The notes below the pieces were generated by a model. It did not search any database. It was given only the letters and a program-made list of their open reading frames with translations, and was not told the origin of the DNA. The translations under genes were made by a program, and so were the position numbers. This document shows, one piece after another, positions 1 to 5,614 of a stretch of 5,614 nt of DNA. The stretch is from Beijerinckiaceae bacterium (lineage in GTDB: Bacteria > Pseudomonadota > Alphaproteobacteria > Rhizobiales > Beijerinckiaceae), in contig DAICZI010000144.1 of the NCBI GenBank assembly GCA_027311205.1, positions 1-5,614 on the forward strand. The letters are read 5' to 3'. Position 1 is the first letter of the stretch. Each line of letters opens with the position of its first letter.

Positions 1-716
<716 letters not shown>

Positions 717-1169
717 ATGACCGAACCTCTCAGCCTCCTGGGCCATTTGAGCCCCCTGCCCACCGCCCCAGATCAAAAGATTCTGGAGCGCGTGGCCAAT
801 CCGCATAGCGATGCCGATTATCTGGTGCGCTTCACGGCACCAGAATTCACCTCGCTCTGCCCGGTGACCGGCCAGCCCGATTTCGCGCATCTGGTGATTG
901 ATTATGTGCCCGACCAGCATCTGGTCGAATCAAAATCGCTGAAGCTTTATTTGTCGTCGTTTCGCAATCACGGTGCATTCCATGAGGATTGCACGGTGCG
1001 GATTGGCCGCGATCTGGTGGCGCGCCTGTCGCCACGCTGGCTGCGCATCGGCGGCTACTGGTTTCCGCGCGGCGGAATCCCGATTGATGTGTTCTGGCAA
1101 ACAGGGGCCGCGCCGCAAGGTCTGTGGCTGCCCGACCAGGGCGTTGCGCCTTATCGCGGGCGGGGCTGA
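717..1169 (+). CDS. queF: QueF, NADPH-dependent preQ0 reductase (preQ1 synthase), single-domain type
   Basis: QueF reduces the nitrile of 7-cyano-7-deazaguanine (preQ0) to the aminomethyl group of preQ1 with two NADPH, a cytoplasmic step in queuosine tRNA modification. It belongs to the tunnelling-fold superfamily with GTP cyclohydrolase I. The 150-residue protein has the unimodular (Bacillus-like) length rather than the longer two-domain form of E. coli. The catalytic segment LCPVTGQPD gives C48, which forms the thioimide adduct, and the general acid D55. The QueF signature ESKSLKLY spans 71-78 and is followed by FRNHGAFHE, where H89/E90 are the substrate-binding pair. The start ATG at 717 gives the expected length but has no clear Shine-Dalgarno, and an inverted-repeat arm ends 6 nt before it. 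An RDD membrane protein follows 77 nt downstream. QueC, QueD and QueE are not in the window. Confidence 0.97.
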   Translation: MTEPLSLLGHLSPLPTAPDQKILERVANPHSDADYLVRFTAPEFTSLCPVTGQPDFAHLVIDYVPDQHLVESKSLKLYLSSFRNHGAFHEDCTVRIGRDLVARLSPRWLRIGGYWFPRGGIPIDVFWQTGAAPQGLWLPDQGVAPYRGRG

Positions 1170-1246
1170 AGCTAGCACCCCTTGCGCGACTTTGGCTTCA
1201 TCACCATTTCAGGGGAGGAGCGCGGTCTGCGCCTGGAGTGAGCCCC

Positions 1247-1705
1247 ATGTCCTTCAATGCCCTGAACTTCACAAGACGGAACCTCGCCCTTACTTTTCCT
1301 GCCGCCGCCTTTTATGGCGTGCGCACGCGCCGCCTGATGGCGCTGGTCATTGATCTGGCCATCGTGTCTATCGGCGTGCTGGTTCTGGCTGTTGTATTTG
1401 CGCTTCCGACCTTTGGCCTGTCGCTGTTCTTTATCCCCACTTTGTTCCCCATTGTAGCGTTTTTCTACAATGGCCTTTGTGTATCGGGCCCTGGCATGGG
1501 CACCTGGGGCATGCAGATCATGGATGTTGAAATGGGCATGACGGACGGGTCGCGGGTGCATTTCATCACTGCGGGCGTCCATGCCGTGCTGTTTTACATT
1601 TCGACGATGTTTCCGCCAGTGTTTCTGGTGTCGTTGCTGGCCGATGACAAACGCTGCCTGCATGACATGCTGGCCGATGTCGTGGTGACCCGCCGGACCC
1701 TGTGA
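1247..1705 (+). CDS. RDD family small integral membrane protein
   Basis: A 152-residue inner-membrane protein of the RDD family, for which no single function is established. Hydrophobic stretches at about 31-52, 57-79 and 107-131 look like three membrane segments. The family marks are visible: an Arg-rich start to the first helix (VRTRRLMALVID, with R29 and D36), the GMGTWGM turn (83-89), and the C-terminal DDKRCLHDMLADVVV block (133-147, D140). The reading frame is open upstream to 1124 inside queF, but that extension is Arg/Gly-rich and unlike the family. I chose ATG 1247, preceded by GGAG at 1235-1238 (8-nt spacer); GTG 1238 is an in-frame alternative. Lying between queF and bpt on the same strand suggests co-transcription. 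RDD genes next to the leucyl/arginyl-tRNA-protein transferase gene are, to my recollection, common in rhizobia, but a shared role is unproven. Confidence 0.9.
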   Translation: MSFNALNFTRRNLALTFPAAAFYGVRTRRLMALVIDLAIVSIGVLVLAVVFALPTFGLSLFFIPTLFPIVAFFYNGLCVSGPGMGTWGMQIMDVEMGMTDGSRVHFITAGVHAVLFYISTMFPPVFLVSLLADDKRCLHDMLADVVVTRRTL

Positions 1706-1815
1706 ACATGTCCCTGATCACCGGCTAATCGGGCCAATATAGCTCTTGCTGTTGTCGGCATCGCTGCTACTTTGGCCCCTGCGCCGCTTCGGCGCGTTGA
1801 TATGGGAAATGAGTC
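1706..1815 (+). promoter_or_regulatory. RDD-bpt spacer with two consecutive hairpins
   Basis: This 110-nt spacer contains a long interrupted hairpin. GGGCCAA (1731-1737) pairs perfectly with TTGGCCC (1772-1778). After a 2x2 internal mismatch, TAGC (1740-1743) pairs with GCTA (1766-1769). Two nucleotides further on lies GCGCCG-CTT-CGGCGC (1781-1795), a tight GC hairpin. Neither is followed by a T-run, so a canonical intrinsic terminator is not supported. The second hairpin ends 8 nt before the putative bpt Shine-Dalgarno GGGA (1804-1807), so it could affect bpt translation or act as a processing or attenuation element. The structure is read from the sequence; the function is inference. Confidence 0.4.
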
Positions 1816-1818
1816 TTG
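1804..1818 (+). promoter_or_regulatory. Ribosome binding site and forced TTG start of bpt
   Basis: GGGA (1804-1807) is followed 8 nt later by TTG (1816-1818). The in-frame TGA at 1810-1812 closes the frame upstream, and the conserved N-terminal motif QFYLT begins only nine codons after the TTG. That leaves TTG as the only start giving a full-length family member. The nearby ATG (1809-1811) is out of frame. Confidence 0.6.
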
Positions 1819-2544
1819 AGCCGCGAGCCGCGCGATGCCCTGCAATTTTATCTCACCTCGCGTGCACCCTGCCCCTATTTGCCGGGGCGCGAGGAGCGCA
1901 AGGTTTTTACCCATCTGATCGGGCGGCGCGCGCCGCAGGTGAATGACACGCTGACGCAATCGGGCTTTCGTCGTTCGCAAACCATCGCCTACCGTCCGGC
2001 TTGCGAGGCCTGTCAGGCCTGCGTCTCGGTGCGGGTCAAGGCGGCGGAATTCTCGCTGAACCGCAGCTTTCGGCGCATTCTGGCCCAGAATGCGCAGATC
2101 TCGGCACTGGAAATGCCCAACCGCGCCACGCCAGAGCTTTACAGGCTGTTTCGCGCCTATCTCGACAGCCGCCATTCGGATGGCGGCATGGCTGATATGA
2201 GCGTGCTCGATTTTTCCATGATGATCGAGGACAGCCACGTCCAGACATCGGTGACGCATTACCGGCTTGATGACGGCTCGCCGAACGGTCGCCTCGTCGC
2301 CGCCTGCCTCACCGATCATCTGGCCGATGGGCTGTCGATGGTTTATTCGTTTTATGATCCAGAGTTTACTGAACGCTCGCTCGGCACGCTGATGATTCTC
2401 GATCACATTTTTACCGCCCGCCGCCGTGCCCTGCCGCATGTCTATCTCGGCTACTGGATCGAGGGTTCGCGCAAAATGGCCTACAAGGCGCTGTTTCTGC
2501 CGCAGGAGCGGCTGTGGATGGATGGGTGGATACGGGTGGACTGA
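1816..2544 (+). CDS. bpt: Bpt, leucyl-tRNA--protein (Asp/Glu) transferase of the ATE family
   Basis: Bacterial Bpt transfers leucine from Leu-tRNA to proteins with N-terminal Asp or Glu, marking them for ClpS/ClpAP degradation; many databases call it arginyl-tRNA-protein transferase. The 242-residue product has the usual length. The N-terminal ATE domain shows [16 protein letters not shown] (19-34), [16 protein letters not shown] (46-61) and a CEACQAC cluster (C63, C66, C69). The GNAT-like C-terminal domain shows [10 protein letters not shown] (160-169), [12 protein letters not shown] (172-183), RSLGT (187-191) and [21 protein letters not shown] (from 211). The start is TTG at 1816. An in-frame TGA lies at 1810-1812, so no upstream start is possible, and ATG 1809 is in another frame. 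GGGA at 1804-1807 sits 8 nt before the TTG. The gene ends 3 bp from the convergent thiE stop. Confidence 0.95.
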   Translation: MSREPRDALQFYLTSRAPCPYLPGREERKVFTHLIGRRAPQVNDTLTQSGFRRSQTIAYRPACEACQACVSVRVKAAEFSLNRSFRRILAQNAQISALEMPNRATPELYRLFRAYLDSRHSDGGMADMSVLDFSMMIEDSHVQTSVTHYRLDDGSPNGRLVAACLTDHLADGLSMVYSFYDPEFTERSLGTLMILDHIFTARRRALPHVYLGYWIEGSRKMAYKALFLPQERLWMDGWIRVD

Positions 2545-2562
2545 GCCTCACGCCGTGTGGCT
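2544..2562. terminator. Possible bidirectional hairpin at the bpt/thiE convergent junction
   Basis: AGCC (2544-2547) pairs with GGCT (2559-2562). After a single T-T mismatch, CAC (2549-2551) pairs with GTG (2555-2557) around a GCC triloop. The hairpin begins at the last base of the bpt stop codon and contains the whole thiE stop codon, the only place a shared terminator could fit. No T-run follows on either strand, so it is not a canonical intrinsic terminator; it may be a weak bidirectional stop or chance symmetry. Confidence 0.25.
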
Positions 2563-3156
2563 GCGGGTTGCCTCCATCCAAGCCCTGGCCCGCGCCTGCG
2601 GATCGGGCGCGCCGGTGACATCATTGACCAGCGCGACACAATCGGCACCTGCCGCAAAGCACCCCGGCGCGCGCTCCAGCGTGATGCCGCCAATCGCTAC
2701 CAGCGGCACCTTGCCGATGCGCTGTTTCCATGTCGTGAGCTTGGCCACACCCTGCGGCGCAAAGGGCATGGCTTTGAGGATCGTCGGCCAGACTGGCCCG
2801 AGCGCGACATAATCGGGCTTGAACGACAGCGCCCGCTCCAGTTCGGCATCATCATGGGTGCTGATGCCGATTTTAAGGCCGTGCTTGCGGATGGTTTTCA
2901 CATCGGCGCTGTCAAGATCACCCTGCCCCAGATGCACCCACGGCGCACCGGCATCGATGGCTGCCTGCCAATAATCATTGATAACGAGAATGATGCCCTG
3001 CGCCCGGCAAAAAGCGGTGGCGTCATGAATTTCGCGATTCAATCCAGTGCCTTGCAGCGCTTTGTTGCGTAATTGAATCAAGCGTATGCCACTGGGCGCC
3101 AGCCGCTTGATCCAGCCCAAGTCCTCAACGATGGGGTAGAACGGATCAAGTGTCAT
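2548..3156 (-). CDS. thiE: ThiE, thiamine phosphate synthase
   Basis: ThiE condenses HMP pyrophosphate with the thiazole phosphate to give thiamine monophosphate, the last joining step before ThiL. The 202-residue product is a TIM-barrel of normal length. Visible motifs are IQLRNK (27-32); INDYW, with Mg2+ ligand D61; VHLGQGDL (74-81), with second acidic ligand D80; IGISTHDDAE (97-105), with S99; YVALGPVWPTILK (116-128); VAIGGI (153-158); and GADCVALV at the C-terminal phosphate site. In the Bacillus motif PTxTK the second Thr is Leu here (PTILK), which I believe is normal for rhizobial ThiE. The start at 3156 fits the family N-terminus and has GGGA 8 nt upstream; the longer reading from GTG 3243 adds unrelated sequence. 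The ATG overlaps the stop of the small upstream ORF (ATGA). It is the last gene of the thi operon and convergent with bpt. Confidence 0.94.
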   Translation of the reverse strand: MTLDPFYPIVEDLGWIKRLAPSGIRLIQLRNKALQGTGLNREIHDATAFCRAQGIILVINDYWQAAIDAGAPWVHLGQGDLDSADVKTIRKHGLKIGISTHDDAELERALSFKPDYVALGPVWPTILKAMPFAPQGVAKLTTWKQRIGKVPLVAIGGITLERAPGCFAAGADCVALVNDVTGAPDPQARARAWMEATRSHTA

Positions 3157-3299
3157 GCCGTTTTTCCCATGATTTGCGCTTCGCCGCCGCGGGCGCGTTG
3201 CAGCGCCTGCGAAAGTCTGGCTCTTGCCTCCTGAACCGTCCACATCAGTGCACCTTGCTTTTGAAATATGAGTTCATCACGTTCAGTCTGGTTTCCCAT
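3153..3299 (-). CDS. Small ORF, N-terminal half of a Phd/YefM-like antitoxin, between thiG and thiE
   Basis: A 48-codon ORF fills the thiG-thiE gap. Residues 20-45 read WTVQEARARLSQALQRAR followed by GGEAQIMG. This strongly resembles the DNA-binding N-terminus of Phd/YefM antitoxins (W-T-V-Q-E/D-A-K/R-A-R/K-L/F-S...RA..GEPQ-I). A full antitoxin continues for another 30-50 residues with a hydrophobic strand and the toxin-binding tail. Here the frame stops three residues after IMG, and its TGA overlaps the thiE ATG. ATG 3299 lies 6 nt after the thiG stop. A second ATG at 3245 (giving 30 residues, MWTVQEA...) has a better Shine-Dalgarno, AAGGTG at 3251-3256, and matches where such antitoxins usually begin. 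No toxin gene is adjacent. It may be a decayed antitoxin, a stand-alone mini-regulator or a translational coupler. The resemblance was judged by eye. Confidence 0.5.
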   Translation of the reverse strand: MGNQTERDELIFQKQGALMWTVQEARARLSQALQRARGGEAQIMGKTA

Positions 3300-3305
3300 C
3301 AAGAC

Positions 3306-4076
3306 CTATGCCAGCTTCGCCTTGCCGGCCTGCGGCGTTGACGGTTCGGCGAAATCGCGCGGCTCCATCGGCTGGGCCTCATGGGCCATGCGTCCGGCCT
3401 CGATGGCGCGGGCGAAACCGGCTGCCATTTTCGCCGGATCACCGGCTTTGGCGACCGCCGTGTTGAGCAGGCAGGCGTCATAGCCCAGTTCCATCGCCGC
3501 CGCCGCCTGCGAGGGCAAGCCAAGCCCGGCATCGACAATCAGCGGCACATCGGGAAACCAGGCGCGGAGCGCCCGCAGGCCATAAAGATTATTGAGGCCG
3601 CGCCCGCTGCCAATCGGCGCGCCCCAGGGCATCAGCACCTTGCAGCCGACATTGAGCAACTTGTCAGCTAAAACAAGGTCTTCGGTCATGTAGGGAAAGA
3701 CCTCGAAGCCATCGGCGCAGAGGATGCGGGCCGCCTCGACCAGCCCAAAAATATCGGGCTGCAGGGTTTCGACATTGCCGATGACTTCGAGCTTGATCCA
3801 CTTGGTCTGAAACAGTTCGCGCGCCATGTGGGCCGTGGTCACGGCTTCCTTCACCGAATGGCAATCGGCGGTGTTGGGCAGCAGCGTGACGGCCAGGCTT
3901 TGCAGAAGCGCGAAAAACTCCTGGCCGGAGCGCAGGCCAGCCTGTTCGCGGCGCAAGGACACGGTGATGATTTCTGCACCCGAACCCTTGACCGCTTTGG
4001 CCAATATGGCTGGCGAGGGATAGCGCGCCGTGCCCAGCAGCAGGCGGGAGGTGAAGTCCTTGTCATAAAGCCGCAT
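3306..4076 (-). CDS. thiG: ThiG, thiazole synthase
   Basis: ThiG builds the thiazole phosphate ring from 1-deoxy-D-xylulose 5-phosphate, dehydroglycine (from ThiO) and the thiocarboxylate of ThiS. The 256-residue TIM-barrel protein has the standard length. [15 protein letters not shown] (7-21) is the N-terminal family signature. WIKLEVIGN (93-101) holds K95, the Schiff-base lysine, and E97. [16 protein letters not shown] (148-163), [12 protein letters not shown] (180-191, D182) and [12 protein letters not shown] (203-214) follow, the last forming the phosphate site. ATG 4076 has GGAG at 4083-4086 with a 6-nt spacer. The C-terminus, after residue 230, is Pro/Ala/Glu-rich. The start lies inside the end of the 60-codon ORF upstream, and the stop is 6 nt from the Phd-like small ORF. 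Confidence 0.98.
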   Translation of the reverse strand: MRLYDKDFTSRLLLGTARYPSPAILAKAVKGSGAEIITVSLRREQAGLRSGQEFFALLQSLAVTLLPNTADCHSVKEAVTTAHMARELFQTKWIKLEVIGNVETLQPDIFGLVEAARILCADGFEVFPYMTEDLVLADKLLNVGCKVLMPWGAPIGSGRGLNNLYGLRALRAWFPDVPLIVDAGLGLPSQAAAAMELGYDACLLNTAVAKAGDPAKMAAGFARAIEAGRMAHEAQPMEPRDFAEPSTPQAGKAKLA

Positions 4077-4245
4077 GGCGGGCTCCGTTGGGGTGAAGAT
4101 GTGAAAGACAAGCCATCATGGCGCGCACAGCAAGGCGATCCTGGGCTTCAGGACTCCCCCCGGTTGCTTCCCCGCCGCGCGCCGCGCCGTGGCTGGAATG
4201 AACATGCCGGGGATGACCATGCAAACTCATGACACGGCTGCACAT
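4063..4245 (-). CDS. Uncharacterised 60-codon ORF between thiS and thiG (doubtful)
   Basis: The 172-nt gap between thiS and thiG holds an ORF of 60 residues starting at ATG 4245, 3 nt after the thiS stop, and ending at 4063, so it overlaps the first 14 nt of thiG in another frame. AAGGGGGG (4252-4259) stands 6 nt upstream as a strong Shine-Dalgarno, but it is made by the CAA GGG GGG codons of the ThiS Q-G-G terminus, so its presence is partly forced. The product begins [20 protein letters not shown], is His-rich (nine His) and has no hydrophobic segment. I recognise no family. It could be a small protein, a translational bridge keeping ribosomes moving into thiG, or a chance reading frame in untranslated spacer. 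Confidence is low. Confidence 0.25.
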   Translation of the reverse strand: MCSRVMSLHGHPRHVHSSHGAARGGEATGGSPEAQDRLAVRAMMACLSHLHPNGARHAAL

Positions 4246-4248
4246 TTG

Positions 4249-4446
4249 TCACCCCCCTTGCATCGGCGCGACAATCTCGATGGAATCGCCTTCCTGCAGT
4301 TTGGTCGTGGCGCGCTCGTCGCGGCGGATGAAGCTGCCATTGAGCGCGGTGGCGACGGCGCTCTTGGCAAGATCGAGGCTTTGCAGCAGGTCAGCCAGCG
4401 TTGCCGCATCGCTGTCCTGGAAAACGCCATTGACCAGCAGGCGCAT
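4249..4446 (-). CDS. thiS: ThiS, thiamine biosynthesis sulfur-carrier protein
   Basis: ThiS is a ubiquitin-like (MoaD/ThiS fold) carrier whose C-terminal glycine is adenylated by ThiF, converted to a thiocarboxylate, and used as the sulfur donor by ThiG. The 65-residue product has family length. It starts MRLLVNG, has the central segment TLADLLQSLDL (16-26) and VATALNGSFIRRDE (31-44), then LQEGDSIEIVAPMQGG, ending in the obligatory Gly-Gly (64-65). The start at 4446 lies one base after the thiO stop codon, with GGTGG at 4453-4457 as ribosome binding site inside thiO. The longer upstream frame is just the thiO antisense/offset reading. ThiF is not in the window. Confidence 0.96.
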   Translation of the reverse strand: MRLLVNGVFQDSDAATLADLLQSLDLAKSAVATALNGSFIRRDERATTKLQEGDSIEIVAPMQGG

Positions 4447-4447
4447 G

Positions 4448-5446
4448 TCAGGCCACCAATTCTGAAACCGGCGCGGCAGTCGCGCCAAGACCTGCCAGCC
4501 GCACCGCCTCGCTGGCGCACCAGGGCGACAGCAGGAACCCATGCCGGTAGAGGCCATTGATCGAAATGATCTTGCCGCGACGCTCGACGCGCGGCAGGTT
4601 GTCGGCGAAAGCGGGGCGCACATCAGCGCGCAATTCGAGAATTTCCGACTCGTTGAAAGCCGGATGCAGCGCCTGCGCCGCCTCGATCATTTCGCCCGCC
4701 GAGCGCAACGTGACGGGGCCGGCATGGTCACTCTCGATCATCGTCGCGCCCAGCATGAACACATGCTCGGCCCGCGGCACGATATAAAGCGGCCAGCGCG
4801 GATGCAGCAGGCGCACAGTGCGCGTCAGCGTGACGCCGGGGCAGCGGACAATCAGCATTTCACCGCGCACGCCGCGCAGGCCGGAGACCCGGTCACGCGC
4901 CGCAAAGCCGCGACAATCGAACACCAGATCAACGTCCTTGCCCGCCTCATCGGGGGTCATGGCGTGGCCAAACTGCAGGCTGTGGCCACCCGCCACCAGC
5001 CTATCCGCCAGTTGTTGCAGCGCAAGCCGTGGATCGACCCGGGCTTCTTCGGGAAAATACAGGCCCGCCTCGAAACGCCCGGCCAGATCCGGCTCCAGCG
5101 CCGCCACTTCCCGGTCATCGCAGGTTTGGTGGTGCTGGCTCATCCTGGCAAAGCGGGTGAGTTCGCCCCGGTCGCGGTGCCCGGCCAGAACAAGCGTGCC
5201 GTTTTGGACGTAGGATGGGCTGTGCTCGCGCCACCAGTCCAGCGCCTTTATGCCTTGCTCGACGACAAAGGCCTCGGCGCTTTCGCCCTCGCACCATGGC
5301 GCCAGCATACCGCCCGCGCACCAGGCGCAGGCCTCGACGCCCAGCGTTGCGGAGCGTTCGACCACCTCAATCCTGGCACCGAGAGCGGCCAAATCGCTGG
5401 CAAGCACCAGGCCAGCGACGCCGGCCCCCAGAATGCGGACTTTCAT
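4448..5446 (-). CDS. thiO: ThiO, FAD-dependent glycine oxidase
   Basis: ThiO oxidises glycine to the imine (dehydroglycine) used by ThiG; it is the aerobic alternative to the radical-SAM enzyme ThiH. The 332-residue protein belongs to the DAO family. The Rossmann motif ILGAGVAGLVLASDL (5-19) is followed by E30 at the end of strand 2, which contacts the FAD ribose. AWCAGGMLAPWCE (41-53) is the flavin-contacting motif of glycine oxidases. FPEEARVDP (131-139), LRADVRPAFADNLP (272-285, R277 probably binding the substrate carboxylate) and GLYRHGFLLSP (298-308) follow. ATG 5446 starts 4 nt after the thiC stop, with GGGGAG (5454-5459) placed 7 nt upstream. An upstream in-frame ATG at 5470 would overlap thiC and is less likely. 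The thiS start lies one base beyond its stop. Compared with the roughly 369-residue Bacillus enzyme it is somewhat short but has all recognisable motifs. Confidence 0.95.
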   Translation of the reverse strand: MKVRILGAGVAGLVLASDLAALGARIEVVERSATLGVEACAWCAGGMLAPWCEGESAEAFVVEQGIKALDWWREHSPSYVQNGTLVLAGHRDRGELTRFARMSQHHQTCDDREVAALEPDLAGRFEAGLYFPEEARVDPRLALQQLADRLVAGGHSLQFGHAMTPDEAGKDVDLVFDCRGFAARDRVSGLRGVRGEMLIVRCPGVTLTRTVRLLHPRWPLYIVPRAEHVFMLGATMIESDHAGPVTLRSAGEMIEAAQALHPAFNESEILELRADVRPAFADNLPRVERRGKIISINGLYRHGFLLSPWCASEAVRLAGLGATAAPVSELVA

Positions 5447-5450
5447 GGGT

Positions 5451-5614
<164 letters not shown>

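Noticed and set aside
1124..1246. Upstream in-frame extension of the RDD protein into queF
   Set aside because: It overlaps queF, is unlike RDD N-termini, and ATG 1247 has a good Shine-Dalgarno (GGAG) at 1235-1238.
1746..1773. Possible sigma70-type promoter for bpt (TTGCTG ... TACTTT)
   Set aside because: The -10 match is poor, the spacing is 16 bp, and the boxes lie within the hairpin arms; not enough to call a promoter.
1594..2439. Minus-strand open frame of 281 codons opposite bpt and the end of the RDD gene
   Set aside because: Antisense shadow of bpt; no recognisable motif, low-complexity Arg/Ala composition.
2557..3072. Plus-strand open frame of 171 codons opposite thiE
   Set aside because: thiE on the minus strand carries all family motifs; this is its complement.
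3157..3243. N-terminal extension of ThiE from GTG 3243
   Set aside because: The added 29 residues are Arg/Gly-rich, unlike any ThiE, and overlap the Phd-like ORF in another frame; ATG 3156 matches the family start.
4139..4153. Small hairpin TCCTG-GGCTT-CAGGA in the thiS-thiG spacer
   Set aside because: Only 5 bp with no T-run or conserved context visible; likely chance.
4189..4560. Plus-strand frame starting [11 protein letters not shown], a Met-rich stretch reminiscent of copper-binding peptides
   Set aside because: It continues antisense through thiS; the Met-rich start is simply the complement of the His-rich CAT codons on the other strand, and no ribosome site precedes the GTG.

Overview
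The window comes from a GC-rich proteobacterial chromosome, most likely an alphaproteobacterium of the Hyphomicrobiales (Rhizobiales). That placement is inferred from three things: the short single-domain QueF, an RDD membrane protein beside a bacterial leucyl/arginyl-tRNA-protein transferase (Bpt), and a thiC-thiO-thiS-thiG-thiE order with the rhizobial-type ThiE motif PTILK. No rRNA, tRNA, CRISPR array, insertion sequence or phage gene is visible.

Left part, 1-597 (minus): the N-terminal 199 codons of enolase (eno) run off the left edge. A 119-bp divergent intergenic region (598-716) separates it from three plus-strand genes: queF (717-1169, queuosine biosynthesis), a small RDD-family membrane protein (1247-1705) and bpt (1816-2544, N-degron tagging). 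The eno/queF spacer holds nested inverted repeats and a 31-bp-spaced direct repeat. The 110-bp RDD/bpt spacer holds two consecutive hairpins.

Right part, 2548-5614 (minus): a compact thiamine operon, transcribed thiC (C-terminal end only) - thiO - thiS - [60-codon ORF] - thiG - [48-codon ORF] - thiE. ThiC makes the pyrimidine half. ThiO (glycine oxidase) supplies dehydroglycine and ThiS carries the sulfur. ThiG forms the thiazole, and ThiE joins the two halves into thiamine phosphate. ThiF, ThiD and ThiL are not in the window, nor is the 5' leader of thiC where a TPP riboswitch would be expected. The operon ends tail to tail with bpt, with only 3 bp between the two stop codons.

The most unusual content is two small ORFs that fill the only sizeable gaps inside the thi operon. 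One (3153-3299) reads like the N-terminal half of a Phd/YefM antitoxin and has no toxin partner beside it; its stop overlaps the thiE start (ATGA). The other (4063-4245) starts behind a strong Shine-Dalgarno sequence formed by the ThiS di-glycine codons and runs into the thiG start. Both are too short to be sure of and need comparative testing.
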